From: Apostichopus japonicus
Lineage: Eukaryota; Echinodermata; Holothuroidea; Aspidochirotida; Stichopodidae
NCBI RefSeq assembly: GCF_037975245.1
Contig: NC_092567.1
Coordinates: 18,154,376-18,218,375 of the forward strand
Reading direction: 5' to 3'
DNA: 64,000 bases
In this document: positions 36,781-49,790 of the stretch, one piece after another
How the letters are laid out: the number at the start of each line of letters is the position of its first letter
Numbering within the stretch: the stretch's first letter is position 1
The notes under the pieces: generated by a model
Told to the model about the DNA's origin: nothing
Databases searched by the model: none
What the model saw: only the letters and a program-made list of their open reading frames with translations
Translations under genes and position numbers: made by a program

Positions 36781-37772
36781 CAAAAAAATTACAATATTCT
36801 ACCACAATGATCATTTGCACGGACCCATCCAAACTAATGTTATGATTAATGTTTAATTACACTGTTATTAATGAGATAATATATCATTCATGTTTGTTAG
36901 AGTACAAAACCTGCACCACTGAAACAATTGTAAACCAAAAGTAATAAATATATATTCTATTTATATGTGAAAACAAAAGTAAGAACTCATGTTGAACGTA
37001 AGGAAAAGGATTTCTGTTTTTGGTATCTCTGGGGCAGGGGCGAAGGAAAGGGGTTGAGCCAATTAAAAGGGGAGATAATGTTAGTGGAGTGAAGGGTGAG
37101 GAGGATGGTTAAAATCCGTGGGTAATGTCGTAAACGCCTTTTCTCATGATTCTCGAGCTCCTTTGTTACTATAGAGCAATCCAACTTTGAGAAATGGAAG
37201 AAAATATTCTCCACCTCAGGTAGGAACATGCATACAAATTATTTCCTCTCAGGGAAAGCCTCCAATTTTTTCAACTATTGTGTTTACCGATCTATGGTCC
37301 ATGGTTTCAAACGAGTTAACATAAACACAGCATGAAGAAGTGACGTGACGACATTCAAAATTTTGCAACAAATTTGGCTGATCTTTTCTAAACATATTGC
37401 TGAGAATAATTTTTTACCATAAAATGATCCAGTTATTGGAAAAATGGGAATGGAAAAGAAAAATTGGTGGGGGGGGGGTGGAGGGATTGGGAGGTGGCTG
37501 TGGTCAGGACAAAGCACCTTTTTGTGTTTGTTTACCTATCTCTTGTTAATATGTAAAACAGCTCATCGCAGCTGCGAAGCAATTGACGATCTGTTTTTGC
37601 ACCAAATCGATGTTAATTAGCAAAATAGTTACCTACATCCTGACCTACTGAATTGCACTTATATATGCGTTGTCATCAGTGCAAGTCAATAATTACAAAA
37701 CACCTGAAAATTTCAATCAATTTAAAACATCTAGGGGTGGGTGAATATCTATCATTGGTTGACATCTACATG

Positions 37773-38250
37773 TTGTTTTGAAATATATTACGTAGGGTTT
37801 GTGGAACAGGGACGAACTTGCTTTCATTTTTACAAAAGTTTATTTTTAACAGACATAACAAACTTGTTATTAGGTTAGATGGCAGAAACATACGTACAGT
37901 GTTACTAACACTCTATACTGTCCTCTCCAATCATGCTTCAAAGCACTCGTACTGACAGTATTAAAAGTTCCTACCCTATGTCTATTCTGATAGACTTGAA
38001 ACAGGATAATTCATACTGCTTGCTCACACTGTCAGTATGAGTCAATTGAAGCGTGACAAGAAAGGTGGTAAATAACAGGAGTGAACATTTTTTTTTATCC
38101 ACACATTGTTTTGAAATATATTACCTAAGTTTCGTGGAACGGGGACGAAACCAAACACAAAGAAAATTCGCTTTCATTCTTACATCAAGTTTTGTGTTTA
38201 ACAGACATAACCAACTTGTTATGAGGTTAGCTGGCAGAAAAATACGCACA
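37773..38250. repeat. Duplicated ~130-bp segment, copies ~335 bp apart
   Basis: 37773-37895 and 38107-38250 share TTGTTTTGAAATATATTAC, GGGGACGAA/GGGACGAA, CGCTTTCATT-type, TTTAACAGACATAAC and AACTTGTTAT blocks. The second copy carries an extra ~15 bp. They lie just beyond the TMEM41B stop codon and could be part of its 3' UTR or downstream sequence. Confidence 0.75.
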
Positions 38251-38553
38251 ATGCGATGTGAAATATTAATATAACATGCATCATGTCAATAGGAAAAGCT
38301 GCAGCAGATTCAAACTCTCCTGCAGCAAGGCTGAACCAATATCAAACAATCGAGAACATCTCTGCAAACCAGCGATGCCTATCTTGTGAACCTGCACAGC
38401 ACAAAATATATTACAATCTTCCACAGACTGGCTGGCGGGAAGCTGCAGCCCCCTCAGCATCCTATTTCGGACACGGTACCCTAAAGAAGTTTTTTGCACA
38501 AATACCTTCTAGCGGACATTCCTAGATTACGAGTAAATTATCTTTTAAAGGGG

Positions 38554-41500
38554 TTATTCAAATTTCTTCCTGAGGTATTGTTTAAACACTGCCGGTAATA
38601 TAGACAACACGGCCAGAATTGCCAGAACGATGACGGAGGTCCACGAAACCGCGTCGCCGGTGTGGGTCAGCTGGTAAAGAGTGGTACCGGCCTGGATTGC
38701 CACAAAAGACGGAGGCGCCACACCTACATAATATGAAAGGTAAGTAGGACATTTGGCTAGCGGAACATATATATTATATCTATATATATATATATATCTA
38801 TATATATATATATATATATATATAATTGAAATTGTAGTGAGTTGGCAAATCGAGAACAGTGGAAAAACTTCCAGCCTCCACCGGGAATCGAACCCTCCCG
38901 CTTTATGCGAACACCCTAATCACTAGGCTATGGACGCTGATTGTATGTCCAGAGGTTCAAAACCGGTAAGGAAGGTCGTAATTCCACTGTAGGCATTTGT
39001 CACCAGTATCGAACAATACTAGTTCTGTTTTCCTTGCATGATAAGATCCTTATTTGGTGACAATAATCTTGGTCTGCTTAAAATATCAGAAAAAGTTCCA
39101 CTTTTTGTTACATAGTATATTCATTTTGTTTTTGTTGTTTTCCCGGTGAAGTCTCGACTACATCATTCTAATACAACTTCCATGAAACCATACTTGAGTA
39201 TCACCTCTAAAGTGATGTTACAGCTGTTTAAGCTCTTCTGCAGATATATGCAAACGTCGCGATAATTTAGGAGTCGCTGGGGGTCATGGGTCATGTAATG
39301 TTGACAACAAAAACCAAAAAAGGTTCTAAAATATTAAAGAGAGAAAAACATATTCTTACCCAGGAATGTTCCCAAGAAAAACGGCCACAGTGGTACCTGG
39401 AGTACCGGGGAGGTGATGTTGATGAACCAATTGGGAAGGAACGGAGTTATCCGTAAAAAGATGATGTAATTTAAGAGGTGTTCCCGATGCCGAGCAATCT
39501 GAACAGTGGATAAAAAAGTAAAAGGTTTAACCTTTGGAAAAATAGAGCCCATGTTTCCATTTATGAGCTGTTAGATTATTTAGAGCTTAACATTTAAATT
39601 GATGAAACCTCCTCACATACGACTGGAGTGCATTTCCTCCTTCTGAGACTTCACGATAGATATTAAAACAGTGTTGTTGAAACCAACACAATTGTCAATG
39701 TGCAGTTTGTTGATCACAACCAACAGCGGCAAGAATAAAAAAAAAAGTGTTTTCTTAGAAAACACTTTCAGTCGCTCCATTTCTGACTACTCCTGACATG
39801 TAAAACTTGCATACTTTGAAAATTCAAAGTCTATATATTAAAAAAAATATATATATGAATTTAAATGTAAAAAATTTAAATTTAATAAAATAAAAATAAT
39901 GAATTAAAAAAAAATGTTTTTTCTTCCTCACCCCCAATCCCCTCCCCTCCCTCCTTACCGATCCCACCACATACCCCAACTTCTCCCCTTACTATTATCT
40001 ACTACAAAGAAGGTTGAACCATAGAATATGTTCTTAAGTTGACGTGGTTAATGCCCGGGCCAGTCTTTGAATTCGAAGGCAAATGACACTTAATGCTGCT
40101 TCAAAAGACATGTTGTTGGTTTATGACTGATGCCGTGTAAATGTCGTCTTCGAGTCTCGACAAATGAACGAAAAACCTGAATGCTATTTTAACCGGTGCG
40201 TAGATACAGGTTCTTGTCAGATGGGGTCAATATGCTATATAACCGGTGCATACAAACATGTCCTTGTCAGATGCGGTCAATATGCTATATAACCGGTGCA
40301 TAGTAACATGTCCTTGTCAGATGCGGTCAATATGCTATATAACCGGTGCATAGACACATGTCCTTGTCAGATGCGGTCAATATGCTATATAACCGGTGTG
40401 CAGAAACAAGGCCTTGTCAGCTGGGTCACTATGCTATATAACCGGGGCACAGTAACATGTCCTTGTCAGATGCGGTCAATATGCTATATAACCGGTGCAT
40501 AGACACATGTCCTTGTCAGATGCGGTCAATATGCTATATAACCGGTGCATAGTAACATGTCCTTGTCAGATGCGGTCAACATGCTATATAACCGGTGCAT
40601 AGTAACATGTCTTTGTCAGATGCTGTCAATATGCTACATAACCGGTGCATAGAAACATGTCCTTGTCACATGCTGTCAATATGCTATATAACCGGTGCAT
40701 AGACACATGTCCTTGTCAGATGCGGTCAATATGCTATATAACCGGTGCATAGACACATGTCCTTGTCAGATGCGGTCAATATGCTATATAACCGGTGCAT
40801 AGTAACATGTCCTTGTCAGATGCGGTCAACATGCTATATAACCGGTGCATAGTAACATGTCCTTGTCAGATGCTGTCAATATGCTACATAACCGGTGCAT
40901 AGAAACAAGTCCTTGTCACATGCTGTCAATATGCTATATAACCGGTGCATAGACACGTCCTTGTCAGATGCGGTCAATATGCTATATAACCGGTGCATAG
41001 TAACATGTCCTTGTCAGATGCAGTCAATATGCTATATAACCGGTGCATAGTAACATGTCCTAGTCAGATGCGGTCAATATGCTATATAACCGGTGCGTAG
41101 AAACATGTCCTAGTCAGATGCGGTCAATATGCTATATAACCGGTGCGTAGACACATGTCCTTGTCAGATGCTGTCAATATGCTATATAACCGGTGCAGGC
41201 TTATATAAAGATACTCGTAGCTTTGTACTGTTGTATGACTTTGAAACAAGTGAAAGGAGGAGGGAGAAACTGACAGGGAAACGTTAGACGATGGAAAAGA
41301 GCGAATGAAATTAACCCCTTCTCTGCCACTTTCTGGGTTATATTGATTGACTGAGGTTTGACCCCCCTCACCCCCCCCCCCCCCCCTGGTAAGCTCAGTT
41401 AGTAGAGCGCTGGTCTTGTAACCCTGAGGAAACTGGTTCCAATCCCTTTCTAACCATGAATTTTGTTTGCTCTGTTTCGTTCATTTTGAGATGGGTTGGT

Positions 41501-44500
41501 CTTGTGTTGTTTCTCAGTCATTGCAGTACCTCTCCATACACAGCTTAGTATGTGCCTTGTATATGAACGTCACATGTTATCACCCCCAGACATCGATAAA
41601 ATTCACTTACAGCACCGGACCATTTTTCTACCCTCTCGGGGATGTACTTCTTAACCAGCTTGACCCCGACAAGGTGTGACAGAAGATAACAATTAGAAGC
41701 GCCGGCGGCGGAACACTGAAACCAGACAGACAAAGTAATCAATTGTTGTTATAGCAAGTAAAATCTCCCACAGTGCATTATTCACCAAAAAAAAAAAGTT
41801 TAATTCATCAATTCAAATCGATAACATATTTATATACTACTCAAATTTTTTAAGGACAACTCTTCTAGATTATTCCCTTGAATGAAGACAAAAAAAAAAT
41901 AATTAAACGGTTGAATCCATTCTTGAAAATGGTTACACGCACTGTGACACATTCACAATTTTCAACTTCTCCCAACAATGTTTGAAAGAAAAGTTGGTGA
42001 GGCAACAGGGATTGGTTTGAGAATCTAGGATTGGAAATTGACCAAACTTGACAAAGAAGATGCTAATAAATAAATCAGCCCACAGAGGCCTTGTACAATA
42101 TGAATAATATACTCTGTGCTAGTATATTTATCTCTGTACAGGAGGTGGGTGACATTATATATAAGATATAAAATATAATATGATATAAGAATCTTTATTG
42201 ACCATAAAATGAATTGGCAATCACTCCATCTCAGTAAACAGATTATAAAACAGTCATAAATACATCGAAAAAACATAAAAATCTCATTACTAAAACAAAA
42301 AAATTAAGACAACGTCCATGTTCTGACACATAAAATTGGCCTATTTCCTACAGAATTCATTGGCAAGATTGAGAATATGCCCTTGGCAAAAAATAACGCC
42401 TGTTGTCTCTCATTTCGGCATCTCATGACAATGGGTCTGCCCGCCGTTCGATTGCTGTAATCTACACGACGCCCCAGAGGATGTTGGGATGATATGATTA
42501 ACTTACATTGCAGGCACACCGCAATGCTGCCTGAAATCCTCATTGAGAATGTTCTGATGATGACAGACGATGTTACACTTATCTCTACAGCAAACAATAT
42601 TCCACACTATCAGTTAAAAAAGGCAAAGACCCAAAAAAAACACACATCTCGAGAAACATCTTCTCCCTAACCCTAGATATGGTTGATTGACTGTAACCAA
42701 GAAACCAACTATGAAAAGTTTAAACTGAATGCTTCCCTCACTTCAGGAAGTGAATCACAATAGGATCTGTGACATAATAAATAATCGCAGGTGATCTTCA
42801 AAGACGATACATTCCTCCTTAATCTTCTTGTTAATTAATTAAATGATGTTGATTAATTGATGTGGGTCCAATACCGAAAGACCTTTCAAGTTAACTCCGT
42901 GTAGGATAGAATCGAATATAGACAGTCCTGATACGGATGATATTATTACGCATACTCACTAAACAGACGAGGAATAACGCCAACGGAAAACGAAATAAGA
43001 ACCCTGAGAGGATGCTAAGTGATATAGAACCAGGAATGGCAAACGTTTGTAGACTGAGGATCAAAAGGTTAAGGAAAATGAAATACAACAATTGACACAC
43101 TGTATTTAATAGCCTGCATTAAAGAAATCACTGGGACCTAGATTTTATTCCAGGTCAAATGTTAATGTTCTTTCTTCGTTGCTATTATTACCCTTTCATT
43201 GTGACCTTGCTGGCCTGGTCTGTGAGATTTATACTGGTGAAGAATAAAGTACATCTTCAATTAAATAAGTGTTTGTCCATTTAATTGTTTGTGTGTTTTT
43301 GTATTATTGCTGGCTAAAGTCGTAAGTGTTCATTAAACTTACTCGTATCTGCAACGGAAGACAAAATTCACGTTATATAAAAATAAACTACATAAACTGA
43401 GACCTATTGCTGCTATAAACAGCTATATGAAAATCGAATATAATTATTATTATTACATATGCAAACTGCACTGATAGACACTGTAGTTGGAGGTGCTTAA
43501 ATGTCAACATTTTAATATCTTTGTTGGAGTGCTAGTTTAATATCTACAGCCTACATGAATATCCACAATTGAGCTTTAACTTATAGTACAGACTAGACTG
43601 CCAAAAAGGTTCTACAATGGAATAATGACAGTATATTCATCCTACCTACCTTCCTTCTCTGAAACATGATTTAGTTTGTTCACAAACCTTTTTGGTAAAA
43701 ACAAGATATTATTTCAATAAATTTCTCAATGGGTAAAACACCGTATGCTAATCGCCTAATTGAGCAAAACCACCTACAAGTTGAAGAGACAAGCAAAATA
43801 CCAAACTATAGTAAAATAAATATAACAGATTTTTCCTGTACTTTCATTCCTACTGTATACTTTACAAGTTTTATGAATGAGGTGTAAATCGTCTTCATAT
43901 TTAAAGCCAACCGACCACAGAAGACATTTTACTTTTTTAAATCAAAGGATACAAGATATAGGTACAAAAGAATCCTGCCATGACCTGGTAGTAATATTTA
44001 TCGTTATAACGTGAAAGAACTTTTCCTAAGGCCTTGGCATCGTCCAAGTCTCTCGGAAGTTTGATGTGCTGTTTTTCATCTCTGCAAGAAGGGTAAACAA
44101 GAAAGAAAGAATAAAATACATTAGATAAACTGTCAGAAAAATGACGGGACTAAATGCTGTTTTTGTGGTTAAACGAATTACGTACAAGACAGCAATGCGA
44201 AATCTCAATACTACCGAGCTGTTCTTGTCAAATTTGATGAGCAGTGTATCACTCTATAGGACCAGGAATTACTGTAGCCGAATTTAAATCTTTGTACTGA
44301 CTTTAATATATAATCTGGTGGAACATTTATCCTTCAACGAAGGAAAAGCAGAAGACATCTTTTTTATTTTGTCCATCAAGATCACCATCATGGAACAACA
44401 GAATTAGGCATAACTTCAAAGGTAAAACAAATCAAAATATCATAAACATGTTACATTAAATTTGTTGAAGATCGACTTTTCCATACTGGACATATAAGGA

Positions 44501-47500
44501 GCTTAAAGGAGACGCAAGCCCCCAACCACCATCAGGACAGAGACCTGTGTGAAGAACAACTCCTCCACACAGCCTAAGAAAAATCTTGCTCCAGTTGGAA
44601 ATATACAGTAGTTCTAGTTTAAACGTTGTATACTGGGAGCTGTCATTTCATAAAGTAGTAACGTCATAGTGCCACTAGTACCCCTAAGCCCTTTACTTTT
44701 TCTTTGCTCTTTGTTTCAATATTTTTCAAGGTAAGCTGTTTTAAACAGTATTGACACTTAAATTGAATGCCTTCATTAGGTTAATTCCAGACTGAGCTCT
44801 TGAATATCTTAGATCTCAAAAAATTTGCAGAATGATGGAAGCTACAATCTGATGTATAATATACAGTATCATATATCTAGATAATATATCATATAGCCAA
44901 GTGGGGTAAAAAAAAAACAATTTACCTTAAGTTTGCTCTAAAAATTGATGAGTAAGAGGTATTGTTTCGGTTCCAATGTTCAAGTGTGTGGAGTGGGATT
45001 CTCTTAAAGAGAATCTAACAAAAATAACTTTTTTGTAAATGGAAAGTGTCGTTTTTTGCGAAAAATGTTGTTTTTTTTTACCCCCAAAATTTGCTTAATT
45101 CGGGGTAAAAAAAACAATGCCGGGGTAAAAAATAACAATGCTAGAAAACAGCTATTTCTTCATGAATGTATCTTAAAATCATGTTTACATATAATTACAT
45201 CTAAGTATGAGCTACTACCTTGACATGAAAAAGGAAAAAAATTGTGAAATTGTCTTTAATTCGAAATTATGAATGGCTCGTGTCATATGTCATGCTCAGC
45301 CATATTCATACTGTACAGTGTGTATATGATGCTACACAAATGTGGTGTAATATAGTAGAAACATTAGAGTTGAGCCAATTTCAGTTACTTCTGCCCAATT
45401 ATTTAACATTTTTGACACATGACAGACATGAAGCTATTTGCCTAACGTCTAAAATCAACATTATAGAAAAATTTATCCATTCGGCAAAATAGGGAGTACA
45501 TTGGAGCCGGAAAGTACTTGTTTTTTTTTACCCCATTCGCATCATTTTTTGGGGGTAAAAAAAAAACAAGGCCCCCCATGAAGCGTGAATGAAGTTGGAG
45601 TAATTCTACCATGGGGGAGTGTAATATCACTAACTGCTATGCTGTAAATGCTGAAATAATCTCCACATCATATAAGCTGGGTATGCAGGAGAAAGTTTTG
45701 GATATGTGATACAAACTTCAAATTTTGCTAGTTTAGCATTCACTTGATTCGATGAAGAGATGGTTGGCAGCGAAGTGACATAGAGTTCCAGAAATTATAT
45801 AATAATAAGCTAGACATATAAGACTATCACCCAAAATAAATTATAACTTTGGCTAAATATTCCCCTTCTATAAAAAGGGGTTGTTTTTTCTTACCCCAAC
45901 TACCCCCTTGTTTTTTTCTACCCCAACTGACTATACATAATATAAATATTCATATAATGTATAATATATCTAGATAATATATACATCATATATATAATAT
46001 AATACATATATAATATATGTATACTATAATCAATCATATATCTAGATAATAAATCATATACATATATATATATAATATAATACATAAATATAATATATGT
46101 ATAATAAATCTAGATTTAAACTAAGCATTAAAAACAGGTATATATCTTACTCTTCTAACTCTGGAAAACTGTAATATACAAAGAGCATGACACACAAAGC
46201 TGATAGAAAAATGACTGCCACATAGATGAGGGACTTTGTCGTCTCTCCCGATTTGGTGGTGGCAGAGTCTGATGATGCTGATTGCACTTCCCCTGAACAT
46301 AAAAGCGAGACCAGAATCTCAAAATCAAATTAATGTGGCTCACATGTCAAAAATATAAATAGGAGTGAACATTGTCGTGGCAGGAGGTAATGTTACATGT
46401 GAGATATGAAGGGGGTGGGGGAGGGGTAAGGGGATACTAACACAGAGCCAGCATAGCCACACATAAACTCTCTTTGGACTTAAAAGATAACAAAAAAAAA
46501 CTGTCTATCTGATTCATGCTCCACAGCCATAGAGCCAATGTACAATGGCCAAGAAACTCCTTTTCAGAGATTGTTTCAATCAATATTACTGCATCATATT
46601 CTTGTGTTTAACTGCTCATTAAGTACAGGCACACGGCCATTGGAGCCTGACAGGAAATTTCCTGCATACAGTATTTCATAAGAAAATTCAATATTTATGC
46701 ACAGCTTACTGCAATTAAATCTTGCTCATGCTCCACCAAAACAGAGCTGACATAGCCCCAAAAGAAATCCTTTCAGAATTTTCAAGAAACACTGACCCAC
46801 TTAGAAATTCTGATATTTATACACCACATGAACCACAGCCATGGAACCCAACAAAGCCACACAGGAAAAGTCTTCTGATTAAAACCTTTTCTTCAATAGG
46901 TACAGTACTCATGTAGCCTACTAAATTCTTGTGTGTATAAATTGTGCATCCATTGACACTGTAACTGGCTATGACCCAGAGACCGTTACAGGGTATTCTG
47001 CAGTGAATCCTAAGAATGATCTGACCCACATATTTAATTACTTTTTGAATATATGCTGGTCTGCATCAGTGATAGGGTTTTGCCTGGGAGTTGCTTTCAA
47101 GTTTTAACCTTCTACAACATGATAAAAAAAATATAATAGTAATATTATAAGTAAATGTAATGAATACCTGGCAAAAGCTTACTAGATACTAGAAAATGAA
47201 GGAAATGCCTGATGCCATTTGAAATATATCCCTGCATAAATGGAAAACTTTCAATCCTGTGGCCTTAGTCTTGTGCAGACCCCCAAAAATAACATCTTTA
47301 TTCTTAGGCCTTTGCAGTTGCAATATTATAGGTCGACTAGAGAGGAAAGTTTAAACAATATTGAAACATAATAATCAATACGTTGCATATGTTGGGATTG
47401 GCTTAATTTTACTTGTGCCTCTGCTTTGGGTACACAATTTGTTGCATTTAACTTTTACAGTAACAGGCCTTGATGTGTTGTAAACGACGGATTGGCATAA

Positions 47501-47752
47501 CGATGTCTATATGGAAGGACTAGTTCCACGACAGTACGAATTCCTTACGCATAGTTGGCCACAGGTAACTGTCGCTTCCACAACGTTGTAGCCTAGGCTA
47601 TACATTACGGAAAACTATTGTTAGACACAAAAAGATGTCACTGTACCTTTAGAGTTGCTCTCCGATTGTACAGTGGACCCATCTTCTTCTTTATATTCTT
47701 TCGATCTACTGCGTAAATTATACTTTGGTCGATTCTCAATAACATCACCCAT
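38554..47752 (-). CDS. TMEM41B: TMEM41B, ER membrane VTT-domain scramblase, 7 coding exons, 294 aa
   Basis: Coding exons (complement) are 47647-47752, 46151-46292, 43953-44081, 42960-43053, 41611-41715, 39360-39498 and 38554-38723 (TAA). All junctions are GT/AG with matching phases, and the total is 294 aa against 291 in human. The N-terminus (MGDVIENRPKYNLRSRSKEY) is polar. Residues ~56-78 form the first membrane segment. KLPRDLDDAKALGKVLSRY, LQTFAIPGSISLSILSGF and LNYIIFLRITPFLPNWFINI are the VTT-domain hallmarks. The end is GVAPPSFVAIQAGTTLYQL, a last membrane segment (IVLAILAVLSILPAV) and a basic tail, RKKFE, resembling an ER-retention end. The known role of the family is scrambling phospholipids in the ER membrane, with functions in autophagosome formation and lipid mobilisation. 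It is read towards the Death/TIR-like gene (tail to tail). The introns carry a 50-bp satellite, SINEs and a motif cluster. Similarity favours TMEM41B over TMEM41A. Confidence 0.95.
38762..39045 (-). mobile_element. tRNA-derived SINE with (TA)n tail, copy 1
   Basis: On the minus strand, GTCCATAGCCTAGTGATTAG and GGTTCGAT-type box B (here GGGTTCGATTCCC) form a tRNA-like head. It is followed by GGAGGCTGGAAGTTTTTCCAC and CGATTTGCCAAC, ending in a (TA)n run (38762-38824). The plus-strand copy at 59218-59461 is collinear and also ends in a TA-rich tail. It lies in the last intron of TMEM41B. Missing anticodon-arm pairing argues against a working tRNA. Confidence 0.75.
40189..41200. repeat. 50-bp tandem repeat array, ~20 units
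   Basis: The unit contains TCCTTGTCAGATGCGGTCAA, TATGCTATATAACCGGTGCA and a variable TAGTAACATG/TAGACACATG part. Units differ by single bases, and one has lost 2 bp near 40955. Each unit carries a TATATAACCGGT core. It lies in intron 5 of TMEM41B, between coding exons 5 and 6. Confidence 0.97.
41386..41490 (+). mobile_element. tRNA-derived SINE fragment (family 2)
   Basis: GTAAGCTCAGTTAGTAGAGC is a good box A and CTGGTTCCAATCCC a decayed box B around a TTGTAAC anticodon-like loop. The acceptor stem does not pair, so it is not a tRNA gene. The downstream text (CATGAATTTTG, TTTGCTCT) matches the copy at 49680. Confidence 0.6.
42304..42597 (-). pseudogene. Possible retrotransposon ORF1-like fragment
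   Basis: The minus-strand frame contains HPLGRRVDYSNRTAGRPIVM and RCRNERQQALFFAKG. This resembles the 'RPIxxR..... R..ΦxxAR' region at the end of LINE ORF1 proteins. It lacks an upstream coiled coil and any other conserved part. It sits in intron 4 of TMEM41B. The resemblance is weak and could be chance. Confidence 0.25.
44905..45925. repeat. Cluster of GGGGTAAAAAA / TTTTTTACCCC motifs
   Basis: GGGGTAAAAAAAACAA or its complement occurs near 44904, 45068, 45102, 45122, 45520, 45551, 45882 and 45903, in both orientations. The sequence between the motifs is unrelated and AT-rich. Lies in intron 2 of TMEM41B, between coding exons 2 and 3. Confidence 0.65.
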
Positions 47753-49254
47753 TTTGTCAACGAATTTAGAACACAACAAAAGACGACTGAGTATCAGATG
47801 ATCACGAATGACGTCATACACTAGGAAGCTATGGTCTACTATATAACTTGATGGTGTGATGTATATATGACGCATACAGTGGGCAACTTGAAAGGATTAC
47901 AGACTGTTTTGATGTGTCATAGTCCAAGTAAACGTACTTTAGATAATAAAATGTTTATAGTTTCCTATCTGGGGATGTGACATAAAAGTCAGTGTGTTAA
48001 GGTTTGCATATATCTTAAAGCATTTTTCATTTGCTCAGTCCTTCAAGTGAAGGGGTCAAATGTTAGGAAAGTAATAATAATAATAATATAAGAATTTGTA
48101 TAGCGCTTTTATCCAGTTAAAAAAAAAAAAACTGTTCAGAAGCGCACTAATAAGGTATCTACTAGTATATTATAACAAATTCAAAATTTATAATATGAAG
48201 TAGAAACACCCCCCGATTTCAAGGTGATACAAAAATTTAAAAGGTAGCTAATAGCTCTTCTTTCTCTTTCTATGGGTTGGGAGAATTAACCTAGACCCCT
48301 CCTCCTTCTGCAAAAGATGTCAGCTTTCATATCTTGCCTCTTTATATAAATGTGAATCTACCCCTGATGGTGAATTATACACTCAAGAAAAGAATTAGAT
48401 ACATCAATATTTGCTTGCAGTAGTATGTTTATTAATTTGAAGTTATGGAATATATATGTATTCTGTTTTTAATAATAGTTATAATGCATATGAAAGAGTT
48501 GTGAGTAATACAGTATCAATTTTAAACATGCAAAATGATCCATCTTACATGTTTGATAAGAAATAATACCTTTAGAAATATTAGAAAACAGTCTTTGCTG
48601 TGACAGTGCAAGAAACCAATGGCAGGGGGAGAAAAAAAGGGTGTGGTGGGGGGGGGGCGGATAACTGACATGGCCCATCTTCCATCGTCAGTTAAGAGAC
48701 TTTCTCCCCTTTCAACTGGGGAAGAGCTTGACCACTGCTTCTGGTGTACACCCTTCATTTCAGGCACACCAAATGTATTTATTAATTTGACAGGGCTAGA
48801 ATTGACACAATTTTTAGCCACTTGCTAAACAAAATACCAGTGCATAAAGCATCTAATGGTCAATTGGCATTAAACTACCACACAGAAATTTTGAAATATC
48901 AAGGCAGCATAGAGTAATGGATATATATAAAACTGGAAAGTTGTTCTTATAGCGTAGTCACAAACACAGGGTAACTTGGTAGGGTTTAATTCAATTTACG
49001 CACCCTTATAAGAATGGAAGACGTCTTAACTCTATATAAAACAGGAAGACAGTTTCTACATTTGAATACTGATAAAAACACTAATCTGAAGACAGTAAAA
49101 TGTATCCTTTCCTCTTTGAGAGATGAAAGAGAGATAGAGGTGGAGAGAGGAGGTGGAGAGAGAGGAAGGGTGCCTAGAGGAAAGAATTTCAGACACAGTC
49201 TGTGTAGTTATAGCTTCATTTAATCTTATTGTCTCTTGTGACTAATATTATATA

Positions 49255-49565
49255 TAATATTTGCTTTTTTATATAGCGCTTTTTACCAGCAATAGGTCTC
49301 AAAGTGCTTTACAGACGTTATATTACCCCTGGTCAATGATAACCTGTCCCAGAGACAATCCCTCCAGTTGGCGGCAGTTATAATATACTGTGCTCAATGA
49401 AAAGTTACCTCACAGGTACCCATTTAACCCCTGGGTGGAGAGAGGCAATTGAGATAAAGCATCTTGCCCAAGGACACAACGTAATGAACTAGGCAGGAAT
49501 CGAACCAGCAATCCATGGATCACGAATCCGACGCCTTAGCCAATTGGCCACCACGCTCTCATCAA
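49255..49565 (-). repeat. Dispersed repeat (CTTGCCCAAGGACAC family)
   Basis: Starts TATATAGCGCTTTTTACC and contains CAAAGTGCTTTACAGACG, CAGGTACCCATTTAACCCC, CATCTTGCCCAAGGACACAA and a tRNA-like GAATCGAACC...GGCCACC end. It is collinear with the copy at 28480-28835. Read on the minus strand, the last part looks like a tRNA head, so it may be a SINE; strand is inferred from that. Confidence 0.65.
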
Positions 49566-49679
49566 AGGGATCAATCATTGGTGCTAAATATGTTACATTT
49601 ACAAGGAAGACAGATATATCCCAGTCCTTAGTTGTTGGCGATCCCTATACATAGCCATTTCTTTTGCTGGAGGAGCCAA

Positions 49680-49790
49680 TCAGAAGCCTAGTTAGAGACA
49701 CCGGGCTTGTAATCCAGAGGTCACTGGTTCGAATCCCATTTCTAGTCATCAATTTCTTTGCTCTTTACCAGTTTACGGGGAAGACGGACA
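49680..49790 (+). mobile_element. tRNA-derived SINE fragment (family 2)
   Basis: CGGGCTTGTAATCCAGAGG and ACTGGTTCGAATCCCA (good box B) give a tRNA-Thr-like 3' half. Box A is damaged. The downstream ATCAATTTCTTTGCTCT matches the copy at 41386. Confidence 0.6.

Larger units (their letters stand above)
31167..38553. other. Region between the 3' ends of two converging genes
   Basis: The Death/TIR-like gene ends at 31166 on the plus strand and TMEM41B ends at 38554 on the minus strand, so both 3' UTRs fall here. No convincing exon was found. Contents are AT-rich DNA, poly-G/C runs (e.g. 34847-34866), a CAGG MITE at 33537, duplications at 33741-34087 and 37773-38250, and a TA-rich microsatellite at 36660-36780. 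Frames up to 107 codons show no domain or splice support. Confidence 0.6.

Noticed and set aside
40189-41200. CRISPR-like array of 50-bp repeats
   Set aside because: The units are contiguous with no unique spacers, and the locus is an intron of an animal gene.
41386-41460. tRNA-Thr gene
   Set aside because: Box A looks good, but box B is mutated, the acceptor stem does not pair and the flanks match another SINE copy.
42025-42276. 83-codon hydrophobic minus-strand frame as a TMEM41B exon
   Set aside because: It matches no TMEM41B segment, and exons 4 and 5 join in phase without it.
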